DNA of 13,676 bases, taken from positions 1 to 13,676 of the forward strand of contig DAHXMP010000006.1 in the NCBI GenBank assembly GCA_027371665.1, in the 5' to 3' direction. Under the pieces are notes generated by a model. The model was not told the origin of the DNA, made no database searches, and worked only from the letters and a program-made list of their open reading frames with translations. The DNA is from Bacteroidota bacterium. GTDB taxonomy: Bacteria; Bacteroidota; Ignavibacteria; Kapaibacteriales; UBA2268. Positions within the stretch are counted from its first letter, which is position 1. Every line of letters starts with the position of its first letter. This document shows, in pieces, positions 1 through 5,928 of the stretch. The translations under genes and the position numbers were made by a program.

Positions 1-812
1 CCATAATTGACAGGCCCCGGATGGAGTAATACCAGCTCGGGTTTATGGGTAAAATGTTTAAAGGTTATACCATAGTATTTTGCAAATTCATAAACAGAAG
101 GGATCAGACCTGAATCCATTCGTTCCCTCTGCAATCTCAGAACCATAAGGACATCTGCCCAATCAACAGCTTGCTCTATAGTATCAATGATATTAACATT
201 CCATACATTAAGTTCCCTAGGGAGAAGTGTTCCGGGACTGCAGAAAGATAATTCAGCACCAAGCGTTTTAAAAACATTATAATTTGAACGGGCAACACGG
301 CTGTGAAGAATATCTCCGATAATACATACTTTCAGACCTTCGATTTTTTTAAATTTGCGGAACAGAGTGAATGAATCGAGAAGTGCCTGTGTAGGATGCT
401 CATGTTTACCATCGCCGGCATTAATTACAATTCCGCTTGTGTTTTTTTGGAGAAAAACAGGAACACCTGAACAAGAATGCCTTACAATAAAAACCTGCAC
501 TTCCATGGCTTCGATAGTTCTCAAAGTATCCAGCAGGGATTCTCCTTTAGACAGACTACTCGAAGCCGACTGGAATGAAAAAACATCTGCAGAAAGCCTC
601 TTAGCAGCAAGTTCAAAAGAAAGTTTAGTCCGTGTCGAAGGCTCGAAGAAAGCCAAACCAACAGTGATACCTTTCATATCATCAAATTTTTTTTCCTTTT
701 TAAAATTATCGAGGAAAAATTTTGCCCGTTTAAAAATTTTGATGATATCATTGAATGATAAATCTTCTGTGTTCAAAAGATACGGATGAGATAAGGTTTC
801 TTGTGAAAGCAT
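1..812 (-). CDS. pyrB: Aspartate carbamoyltransferase catalytic chain, partial (C-terminus outside window)
   Basis: Catalyses carbamoyl phosphate + L-aspartate to N-carbamoyl-aspartate, the committed step of pyrimidine synthesis, in the cytoplasm. Reading from the ATG at 810-812 gives 270 codons before the window edge; the family is usually about 300-310 residues, so roughly 35-40 are missing. Visible active-site signatures: carbamoyl-phosphate loop S59-T-R-T62 inside FFEPSTRTKLSFE, the K89-G-E loop borrowed by the neighbouring subunit, R111-H112, H139-P-T-Q142, R172 in the HSRVARS segment and R226 in the LRLQRER aspartate loop. The end reads HPGPVNY (264-270), where I would expect HPGPxNR. 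No Shine-Dalgarno is visible; the leader before the ATG is A/T only. It lies downstream of the HU gene but behind that gene's terminator, so it probably has its own promoter. Identity is secure; only the C-terminus is unknown. Confidence 0.96.
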   Translation of the reverse strand, partial: MLSQETLSHPYLLNTEDLSFNDIIKIFKRAKFFLDNFKKEKKFDDMKGITVGLAFFEPSTRTKLSFELAAKRLSADVFSFQSASSSLSKGESLLDTLRTIEAMEVQVFIVRHSCSGVPVFLQKNTSGIVINAGDGKHEHPTQALLDSFTLFRKFKKIEGLKVCIIGDILHSRVARSNYNVFKTLGAELSFCSPGTLLPRELNVWNVNIIDTIEQAVDWADVLMVLRLQRERMDSGLIPSVYEFAKYYGITFKHFTHKPELVLLHPGPVNY

Positions 813-847
813 AAAAAAATAATTGAAAAATAAAAAAGTAAATTATA

Positions 848-855
848 CAAATATA
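848..855 (-). promoter_or_regulatory. Candidate Bacteroidota -7 element for pyrB
   Basis: On the minus strand this reads TATATTTG, a full match to the Bacteroidota -7 consensus TAnnTTTG. It would start transcription about 28 nt before the pyrB ATG. It directly abuts the U-tract of the HU terminator. No TTG is found at the expected -33 position, which would fall inside the terminator hairpin, so the call rests on one element only. Confidence 0.35.
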
Positions 856-860
856 AAAAA

Positions 861-880
861 AGCCGTTCAAATGAACGGCT
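861..880 (-). terminator. Rho-independent terminator of the HU gene
   Basis: Perfect 8-bp inverted repeat AGCCGTTC / GAACGGCT with a 4-nt loop. On the minus strand it is followed at once by seven T residues. It lies about 20 nt downstream of the HU stop codon, which is a classical intrinsic terminator position, and it separates HU from pyrB. Confidence 0.88.
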
Positions 881-901
881 TCTTCTTAAGAAATAGATTT
901 C

Positions 902-1231
902 TTATTTTTTCTTTTTCGGTTTTGCTTTCGAAACAGCAGCAATGTGACGTTTTTTGGCTACCATATCTGCAAGGGCTTTTCCAGCTTTGAATTTGGGAAC
1001 TTTCTTTGCAGCAATCTTAATTGTTGCACCGGTTCTCGGATTTTTACCTGTTCTTGCTGACCTCTCATAGACTGAGAAAGTACCAAAACCGATTAATGTA
1101 ACACTACCGCCTCCGGCTAATTCCTTCTGAACGGCTTCCAAAGTAGCTTTAACTGCCTTTTCGGCATCGACTTTCGTCATCTTTGCAGATGATGCAACGT
1201 GGCCAATCAGTTGCGTTTTGTTTAATGCCAT
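902..1231 (-). CDS. hup: HU-family nucleoid DNA-binding protein with Lys-rich tail
   Basis: Small histone-like protein that binds and bends DNA as a dimer. The start MALNKTQLIG and the DNA-arm segment GFGTFSVYERSARTGKNPRTG (about 48-68), with intercalating-type Pro65, are diagnostic; the body ends with KVPKFKAGKAL. At 109 residues it is about 15-20 longer than the usual ~90. The excess is a basic tail of K, A and P ending KPKKKK. The ATG is supported by AAGGAG at 1238-1243 with a 6-nt spacer, one of the few clear Shine-Dalgarno sites here. It is monocistronic, with a consensus promoter upstream and a strong terminator downstream, which fits an abundant protein. HU versus an IHF-like paralogue cannot be decided from this alone. 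Confidence 0.95.
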   Translation of the reverse strand: MALNKTQLIGHVASSAKMTKVDAEKAVKATLEAVQKELAGGGSVTLIGFGTFSVYERSARTGKNPRTGATIKIAAKKVPKFKAGKALADMVAKKRHIAAVSKAKPKKKK

Positions 1232-1283
1232 ACTAAACTCCTTATTATAAAAGGTTTAAAGAAATAGAACAATTACAACAATT

Positions 1284-1314
1284 CAAAGATACGAGATTTA
1301 ATCGAAGAATGCAA
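1284..1314 (-). promoter_or_regulatory. Bacteroidota-type promoter of the HU gene
   Basis: On the minus strand: TTG (1312-1314), a 20-nt spacer, then TATCTTTG (1284-1291). This matches the Bacteroidota primary sigma-factor pattern, -33 TTTG/TTG and -7 TAnnTTTG with 19-21 nt between. A run of A residues lies just upstream of the -33 element and could act as an UP-like sequence. The predicted start site leaves a leader of about 45 nt before the HU ATG. Confidence 0.8.
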
Positions 1315-1480
1315 GCTTTTTTTTTCCACATTACACATTTTTTCAGGGGTTTTCAGAAATATTTGATAAAAGCATCCTTTAAATAAAGCTTCCAATCTAT
1401 AATACAGTCAATCCCGCTCTTAAAATTAATATACTGCTCTTGCTTTCGGAAAATAACCCGAAAAGTAATGTTTTTTTATG

Positions 1481-2029
1481 TTACTTCTGTAGCTGTTTTT
1501 CAAGGTAGGCTGAAATAAAAGGATAGATGAGGTATCCGGCGTAAACGGCGTGCAGCACTATCAGAGCGGCAGCCCCTGAAAGAATGTCCTTAGTTAACTT
1601 GTTCCAAATCTTTGTCTTATGAATAAGAAAATTATCGAATTTCGTGCGAGATAAGGACAGGACAAGGAATAGAGATAATGATATTAAAATCCAGGGAGTT
1701 GTGTAAGCAATTACCTGAGAAGACAGTGCCAGCCACGTTCCTATAACTTTTGGCAGAACAATAATTTTTTGTTCGCCTTTCATTTTATTTGAAAAATAAT
1801 AATTTAACGGAAGAAATAAAATGATTAGAGCGGGAATACCCAAAAAAATTATTTCATTTATATTTTGCACGGGAAAAAATCTTATTGTTGTTGCGAAAAA
1901 TGAAGCCAGAATGCCGGAAACATAAGGTATAAAGCCAATCCCGAAGCAACTTAACAATAAAACAGTAATTTTTTTAACAACAAACATAAGGCTTAGTAAA
2001 AGATATCGCAGTGTATTATCAATTATCAT
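1481..2029 (-). CDS. Divergent PgpA-like membrane protein (phosphatidylglycerophosphatase A family)
   Basis: Membrane protein of 182 residues with about four hydrophobic segments (roughly 10-30, 58-78, 96-125, 150-174). PgpA removes the phosphate from phosphatidylglycerophosphate to give phosphatidylglycerol. The family frame is recognisable: G30-I-G-F-I-P35...G39...S43 matches the N-terminal GxGxxPxxPGTxGS block, VIGTW (95-99) matches VGMW, FD (131-132) matches FDxxKP, and KDILSG (147-152) matches DDxxAG. Several polar residues expected in active PgpA are missing: the D-E pair before VGMW is L92-P93, the KPWP motif after FD is absent, and the first Asp of the DD pair is Lys147. It overlaps the end of pgsA by 11 nt, so translation is probably coupled and the context fits PgpA strongly. 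It may be a very divergent enzyme or a non-catalytic relative. Alignment was from memory. Confidence 0.62.
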   Translation of the reverse strand: MIIDNTLRYLLLSLMFVVKKITVLLLSCFGIGFIPYVSGILASFFATTIRFFPVQNINEIIFLGIPALIILFLPLNYYFSNKMKGEQKIIVLPKVIGTWLALSSQVIAYTTPWILISLSLFLVLSLSRTKFDNFLIHKTKIWNKLTKDILSGAAALIVLHAVYAGYLIYPFISAYLEKQLQK

Positions 2030-2615
2030 TCCTGTTTATCCCGAAAAGATGACGGTTTTGAATCAGGTATTCCACAGCTGTCCACAAAGTGAGAATGGTA
2101 AGAACAAGCATCATATAATAAGTGAAGTAGGAATAAATCAGATTGTTAATTTTCACGGAGGTCATATTAGCAATTTTCAGGTCTCTAAAATACATTAAAA
2201 TCAAAATATAACAAATAAAGACCATTTGTAAAAAAGTCTTCCACTTAGCAGATTTTGAGGTTTTAATTGTATGTTTATTATTAACGGCAAACACCCTGAG
2301 AAAAGTTGTTCCAAAGTCCCTGATGATGATTATTATCACCATCCATAGATGAATAATACCAAGATAAACAAATGAGAGAAATGCTGCGGCTAAAAAAATT
2401 TTATCAGCAAGGGGGTCAACAAATTTTCCCCAGTTCGTTGTACCATAGAAATTGCGTGCAAGCCATCCATCCAGATAATCACTGATAGCTCCGATAATAA
2501 ACAGCCAGCAGGCATAGCGTATAAGCAGTGGTTCATTGCTAATTATAAACACATAAAACACAGGAGCAATAGCTATTCTTAATAAGCTTATTATATTAGG
2601 CAGTGAAAATTTCAT
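2019..2615 (-). CDS. pgsA: CDP-diacylglycerol--glycerol-3-phosphate 3-phosphatidyltransferase
   Basis: Integral inner-membrane enzyme that makes phosphatidylglycerophosphate and CMP from CDP-diacylglycerol and glycerol-3-phosphate, the entry to phosphatidylglycerol. The 198-residue protein carries the full CDP-alcohol phosphotransferase signature: D46-x2-D49-G50-x2-A53-R54-x8-G63-x3-D67-x3-D71. The start MKFSLPNIISLLRIAIAPVF is the usual PgsA N-terminus and supports the ATG at 2613-2615, although no Shine-Dalgarno is present. Several further hydrophobic helices follow (about 74-100, 130-142, 165-182). It sits 94 nt downstream of tpiA and overlaps the PgpA-like gene by 11 nt. Other CDP-alcohol transferases share the motif, but the N-terminus and partner gene favour PgsA. 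Confidence 0.9.
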   Translation of the reverse strand: MKFSLPNIISLLRIAIAPVFYVFIISNEPLLIRYACWLFIIGAISDYLDGWLARNFYGTTNWGKFVDPLADKIFLAAAFLSFVYLGIIHLWMVIIIIIRDFGTTFLRVFAVNNKHTIKTSKSAKWKTFLQMVFICYILILMYFRDLKIANMTSVKINNLIYSYFTYYMMLVLTILTLWTAVEYLIQNRHLFGINRNDN

Positions 2616-2709
2616 TAAAATTAATTTGTTAATAACCCCAGATGAGCTAAAATAGCGAAGTAAGCCAATAATTCAAAATAAAGAATAATTTCTTTAAAAA
2701 GAATAATAC

Positions 2710-3477
2710 TTAAATTAAAGCCTGTGCCGTATAAATTATAGATAAAAAAACATCGGCTTTAAGAGAAGCTCCACCAATTAATGCGCCGTTTACATCTTTG
2801 AGTTCCAGGATAGAACGTGCGTTATCATCGTTGACACTGCCGCCGTACAGAACGGGAACCGAATTACCGGATTTAGCGAAAATTTTCACTAATTGCCTTT
2901 TAATGAACTCGTGGGCATCCTGTATTTGAGCATGGGTAGCTGAAATCCCCGTACCAATAGCCCAAACAGGTTCATAAGCTATGACAATTCTTTCGGCAAA
3001 CAAAGATTGAATGTCTCTCAAACAAGTTTTAACCTGATGTTCTAACACCTGGTAGGTTTTTTCATTTTTCCTTTCTTCAAGAGTTTCACCGATACATATA
3101 ATGGGGCTCAAGTCAGACTGAAGAATAGCTTTTGCTTTCTGATTAATAATGTCATCAGTCTCATTAAAAAAAGTTCTTCTTTCCGAATGGCCTATAATAA
3201 TATATTCACAGCCGAACTGCTTTATCATAGGAATTGAAATTTCTCCTGTAAATGCACCTTTCGATTCATAATGGCAATTTTGGGCACCCATAATAACTTT
3301 TTTATTATCCTTCAAGACCCTTGATAATTCATCGAGGCTTGTAAAAGGTGGACAAACAACAACACCGGTTTGCAAATCATGCTTTTCCAAACCCGAAAGA
3401 ATCTGCCTGACAAGTTTAACTGATTCACCAACAGTTTTGTTCATCTTCCAATTGCCTGCAATAAGCATTTTTTTCAT
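2710..3477 (-). CDS. tpiA: Triosephosphate isomerase
   Basis: Cytoplasmic glycolytic/gluconeogenic enzyme interconverting dihydroxyacetone phosphate and glyceraldehyde-3-phosphate. Full length at 255 residues. All catalytic parts are visible: N9-W-K11 (GNWKMN), electrophile H97 in IIGHSERR, the general base E169 in AYEPVWAIGTG, the flexible loop 6 at about 171-178, and the phosphate-binding YGGSV (211-215) and IGGASL (234-239). Its ATG overlaps the lptC stop in an ATGA (3474-3477), so the two are probably translationally coupled. Dihydroxyacetone phosphate is the source of the glycerol-3-phosphate used by PgsA just downstream, though the grouping may be coincidental. Confidence 0.98.
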   Translation of the reverse strand: MKKMLIAGNWKMNKTVGESVKLVRQILSGLEKHDLQTGVVVCPPFTSLDELSRVLKDNKKVIMGAQNCHYESKGAFTGEISIPMIKQFGCEYIIIGHSERRTFFNETDDIINQKAKAILQSDLSPIICIGETLEERKNEKTYQVLEHQVKTCLRDIQSLFAERIVIAYEPVWAIGTGISATHAQIQDAHEFIKRQLVKIFAKSGNSVPVLYGGSVNDDNARSILELKDVNGALIGGASLKADVFLSIIYTAQALI

Positions 3478-4013
3478 TTTCTTTCTCCGCTAACTCTGAA
3501 TATTTTATAATTATCAAGGTTCTGGTCTGATTCGAATCCATAGCCCTGAATTATTTCCTTCGGTGAAGTTACCTTAACAAATTCTGTTGAATAAAACATC
3601 TGAGTTTTATTATTCCAATTTAAAAGCTGTGTCTCGACTTTTGTTTGCGAACTATCGGAAATAACCACTACATTTCCTCTTGCAAGCATATCTTTTGTCC
3701 TGTCATTAATCTCAGCCATGTCGGCAGTCAGATGGCTGGTTCTCTTATTAGTCCATCTCGAATAAAACTCGACATAAACACCACCATCGAGGACAGTCTG
3801 CATTCTTTTTTCATATACTCTTGCCCTTTTAGCTTTTAAACGAGCCTTAGTAAATGAGGAATCAACAAAAATCACATCATTATCCCAGCTTGTTTGGTCA
3901 GGCGCTGTTTCAAGATTAACTGTATCCCTTAAAGTTTTGGGTTCTACCTTATTTTCTTTGCATGATAACAAGCATAACAATATAAGAATAACCAATAAAA
4001 TTTTAATTTTCAT
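3474..4013 (-). CDS. lptC: LPS export periplasmic protein LptC (lipoprotein form)
   Basis: LptC passes lipopolysaccharide from the LptB2FG transporter to the LptA bridge in the periplasm. The 179-residue protein begins with a short hydrophobic signal ending in the lipobox L15-L-S-C18, so the mature protein should be lipid-anchored at Cys18 rather than held by a transmembrane helix. The rest is a beta-rich OstA/LptC-like jellyroll (about 40-175), with typical phrases such as LTADMAEINDRTKDMLARGN and VKVTSPKEIIQGYGFESDQN describing successive strands. It lies 42 nt downstream of kdsA and overlaps tpiA by 4 nt. LptC diverges quickly, so the name rests on the lipobox, the strand pattern and the neighbouring Kdo gene. 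Confidence 0.85.
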   Translation of the reverse strand: MKIKILLVILILLCLLSCKENKVEPKTLRDTVNLETAPDQTSWDNDVIFVDSSFTKARLKAKRARVYEKRMQTVLDGGVYVEFYSRWTNKRTSHLTADMAEINDRTKDMLARGNVVVISDSSQTKVETQLLNWNNKTQMFYSTEFVKVTSPKEIIQGYGFESDQNLDNYKIFRVSGERK

Positions 4014-4055
4014 TTAACGGAATGATAAACATTTATAAAACTTATAAATCATAAA

Positions 4056-4838
4056 TTATTTTTTTAAACAATCATTTATTTTCAAAATATCCGTTAAAAA
4101 TTCTCCTGCCATGCTCAAAGGCAATTGTGTAGCAGAATCGCTCAAAGCCTTATCCGGTTCAGGATGAGTTTCAAAAAATATTCCGTCAATTCCAACGGCG
4201 GCAGCAGCCCTTGCAAGTGCGGGAACGAACTCCGGCTTTCCACCGCTTTCTTTCCCGCTCGACGGCTGCTGCAAAGAATGTGTAGCGTCAAATATGACAG
4301 GAAAGCCGAATTTTCTCATAATAAGAATCGAGCGGAAGTCAACTGTCAAATCATGGTAACCGAAGAATGTTCCTCTTTCCGTAAGCATGATTTTGTTATT
4401 TCCGGTAGCAAGTATTTTATCAATTACCTTTGCCATATCATCGGGAGCCATGAATTGCCCTTTTTTGACATTAATTATTTTCCCTGTCCTCGCTGCCGCC
4501 TGTAAGATTTCAGTTTGGCGGCTGAGAAATGCTGGGATTTGCAAAACGTCAACATATTGAGTTGCTTTTTCCGCTTCGCTTGCTGAATGTACATCAGTCA
4601 GAACGGATATTTTAAATTCATCACGGATTTGAGATAAATACTGTAATGCTAAGTCATCACCGATGCCCGTAAATGAACCAACGCTCGAACGATTTGCTTT
4701 TTTATATGATGATTTGAAAATAAATTCTACATTTTGTTGAGCACATATACTTTTTAATTTGGAAGCTGTCTCATCCAGAAGTTCTTTTGACTCGACAACA
4801 CAAGGGCCTGCTATCACAATGAACTTTTTTTCCGACAT
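4056..4838 (-). CDS. kdsA: 3-deoxy-8-phosphooctulonate synthase (KDO-8-phosphate synthase)
   Basis: Condenses phosphoenolpyruvate with arabinose-5-phosphate to Kdo-8-phosphate for the LPS inner core, in the cytoplasm. The 260-residue TIM barrel has the expected segments: IAGPCVVES (9-17), FKSSYKKANRSS (41-52), LQIPAFLSRQTEI (99-111), NVKKGQFMAP (123-132) and FDATHSLQQP (183-192). Four possible metal ligands are present: C13, H187, E223 and D234. Their positions correspond closely to Cys11, His185, Glu222 and Asp233 of the metal-dependent Aquifex-type enzyme, so I infer the metal-dependent class. Related DAHP synthases share the fold, but the sequence blocks are those of KdsA. It is the first gene of the minus-strand envelope cluster and shares its 278-nt upstream region with the divergent NlpC/P60 gene. 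Confidence 0.96.
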   Translation of the reverse strand: MSEKKFIVIAGPCVVESKELLDETASKLKSICAQQNVEFIFKSSYKKANRSSVGSFTGIGDDLALQYLSQIRDEFKISVLTDVHSASEAEKATQYVDVLQIPAFLSRQTEILQAAARTGKIINVKKGQFMAPDDMAKVIDKILATGNNKIMLTERGTFFGYHDLTVDFRSILIMRKFGFPVIFDATHSLQQPSSGKESGGKPEFVPALARAAAAVGIDGIFFETHPEPDKALSDSATQLPLSMAGEFLTDILKINDCLKK

Positions 4839-4904
4839 ATACTCTGCAATTTATTAAGGTGAATTTTAATTTAATTTCAATTTCATCAAAAACTAAATAA
4901 TTCG

Positions 4905-4912
4905 CAAATTTA
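4905..4912 (-). promoter_or_regulatory. Candidate -7 element for the kdsA operon
   Basis: On the minus strand this reads TAAATTTG, matching TAnnTTTG, and would place the transcript start about 60 nt before the kdsA ATG. At the -33 position only a TTA (19-nt spacer) is seen, not TTG. The rest of 4839-4904 is AT-rich with no other consensus match on this strand. Confidence 0.38.
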
Positions 4913-5008
4913 TACAAAAAATTACTCTTTTTAATAATATACGTGAAATCGCTTTGTTGTACTGATATTGATTTTATTTTCAAATTTCAGGGAAAAAGGA
5001 TTTATGAA

Positions 5009-5039
5009 AATTAATTAATTAATGAAACTCAATTAATTA
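5009..5039. repeat. AT-rich palindromic AATTAATT repeats upstream of the NlpC/P60 promoter
   Basis: AATTAATTAATTAA (5009-5022) and AATTAATTA (5031-5039) flank a short spacer. Each AATTAATT is self-complementary, so the two can pair or act as direct repeats. They end 9 nt upstream of the -33 element at 5048-5050. They could be an UP-like element or a binding site, or simply AT-rich intergenic DNA. Confidence 0.35.
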
Positions 5040-5047
5040 TTTGTTAA

Positions 5048-5078
5048 TTGGATTCTGACACTTTGGAGTTTATATTTG
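5048..5078 (+). promoter_or_regulatory. Bacteroidota-type promoter of the NlpC/P60 gene
   Basis: TTG (5048-5050), a 20-nt spacer, then TATATTTG (5071-5078): exact spacing and consensus for the Bacteroidota -33/-7 pattern, the same geometry as the HU promoter. Transcription would start near 5085, giving a leader of about 30 nt before the ATG at 5117, with an AAAAAGGA ribosome-binding stretch at 5106-5113. Confidence 0.75.
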
Positions 5079-5116
5079 AATAAATTGAATTTTGACGAAC
5101 AAACGAAAAAGGATTA

Positions 5117-5866
5117 ATGAGGGGAACACTGAAATATATAACAATTAGTTTAATCTCAATTTTATTTATTAGCTCAATTAATTCCATTGATGCTTATGCC
5201 CGGACAAAAAACCATCATACAAAATATCATCACTATAAAAAATATCATAGAAAAGGGCATACGGCAAGTGTTACAAAATCACTTAACCTTTTAAAAGAAT
5301 ATTTTCCTGAATACAATAATATGGAATACCTTGGGGAAATGAGTTTTCTCGAAGATGCAACTAATCTCGATGAAGAACAAAATACTTCGGTGTTCGACGA
5401 TGCTCAATTAAGATACCAATTAATCCAAAATATAAATAAATTTCTCGGTGAACCTTACAAACGCGGCGGGCGTGGAGAAAGAGGCTTTGACTGCTCTAAT
5501 TTCGTTTCAGTCGTTATCGAAGAAACTCTGGGATTCAAATTTCCGGCTTCGGCAGCCTACCAGTCAACATTTTTCAGGCCTATTAGAAGCATGGATGACC
5601 TGCAATTCGGCGATTTGTTATTTTTCAGTCATACCCATTCTAAAAAGTCAAAGAGAATAGGACATGTCGGTATTTATATTGGTAATGGTTTGTTCGCACA
5701 ATCTTCATCGGCAAAAAGTGGTAGAGGTGTAAAATATTCTTTGTTGTCTGACGGATATTATTCGGAAAGATTTTGTTACGGCGGCAGGTTCACACGCTCA
5801 AACTGGGCTGACGATATCCATAAAACAAAGCTTAATGAAAAAAATACTTCTCAATTGAAAAATTAA
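5117..5866 (+). CDS. Secreted NlpC/P60-family cell-wall peptidase with His-rich N-terminal linker
   Basis: Probable peptidoglycan endopeptidase of the NlpC/P60 cysteine-peptidase family acting in the periplasm. Residues 1-28 form a signal peptide, with likely cleavage after AYA28. Residues 33-48 hold six His among Lys and Tyr, followed by an acidic linker (about 70-95). The catalytic domain spans about 100-228: nucleophile C126 in FDCSNFV, H183 in IGHVGIYIG, and Gln195 exactly 12 residues after the His, where the third catalytic residue is often His. The segment DLQFGDLLFF (161-170) is a standard family signature. A Lys/Asn-rich tail (about 235-249) follows. No LysM, SH3 or other wall-binding domain is seen. 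It has its own promoter and a terminator. It is divergent from kdsA and convergent with metH. The exact bond cleaved cannot be told. Confidence 0.88.
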   Translation: MRGTLKYITISLISILFISSINSIDAYARTKNHHTKYHHYKKYHRKGHTASVTKSLNLLKEYFPEYNNMEYLGEMSFLEDATNLDEEQNTSVFDDAQLRYQLIQNINKFLGEPYKRGGRGERGFDCSNFVSVVIEETLGFKFPASAAYQSTFFRPIRSMDDLQFGDLLFFSHTHSKKSKRIGHVGIYIGNGLFAQSSSAKSGRGVKYSLLSDGYYSERFCYGGRFTRSNWADDIHKTKLNEKNTSQLKN

Positions 5867-5895
5867 ATTTGCAGATTCACGATTTATATATTAAT

Positions 5896-5919
5896 AAAGG
5901 GGACGATGTTCCCTTTTTT
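5896..5919 (+). terminator. Terminator between the convergent NlpC/P60 and metH genes
   Basis: Inverted repeat AAAGGGGAC (5896-5904) / GTTCCCTTT (5908-5916), nine pairs with one G-U, and a run of six T at 5914-5919 on the plus strand. It lies 30 nt past the NlpC/P60 stop. Read on the minus strand it is followed by TTTATTAAT, so it may also stop metH transcripts, less strongly. Confidence 0.75.
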
Positions 5920-5928
5920 AGGTTTAGA

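Noticed and set aside
355..789. Plus-strand open frame of 144 codons over pyrB
   Set aside because: The minus strand encodes all the ATCase active-site motifs here; the plus frame is a shadow.
1444..1463. TTTCGG / CCGAAA inverted repeat between the PgpA-like gene and HU
   Set aside because: Six pairs with an 8-nt loop, no T-tract on either strand and no family resemblance to a known RNA element.
1463..1486. Possible terminator after the PgpA-like gene (AAGTAA / TTACTT inverted repeat overlapping the stop codon)
   Set aside because: Only 6 A/T-rich pairs with a 12-nt loop and no good T-run on the minus strand; too weak to call.
2680..2695. AAAGAA / TTCTTT hairpin in the tpiA-pgsA gap as a terminator
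   Set aside because: Almost all A-T pairs, only 6 bp, in an AT-rich gap; likely chance.
5005..5016. Short reading frame beginning ATGAAAATTAAT, preceded by an AAAAAGGA-like stretch, upstream of the NlpC/P60 promoter
   Set aside because: It stops after four codons and lies upstream of the mapped promoter motif; not a credible leader peptide.
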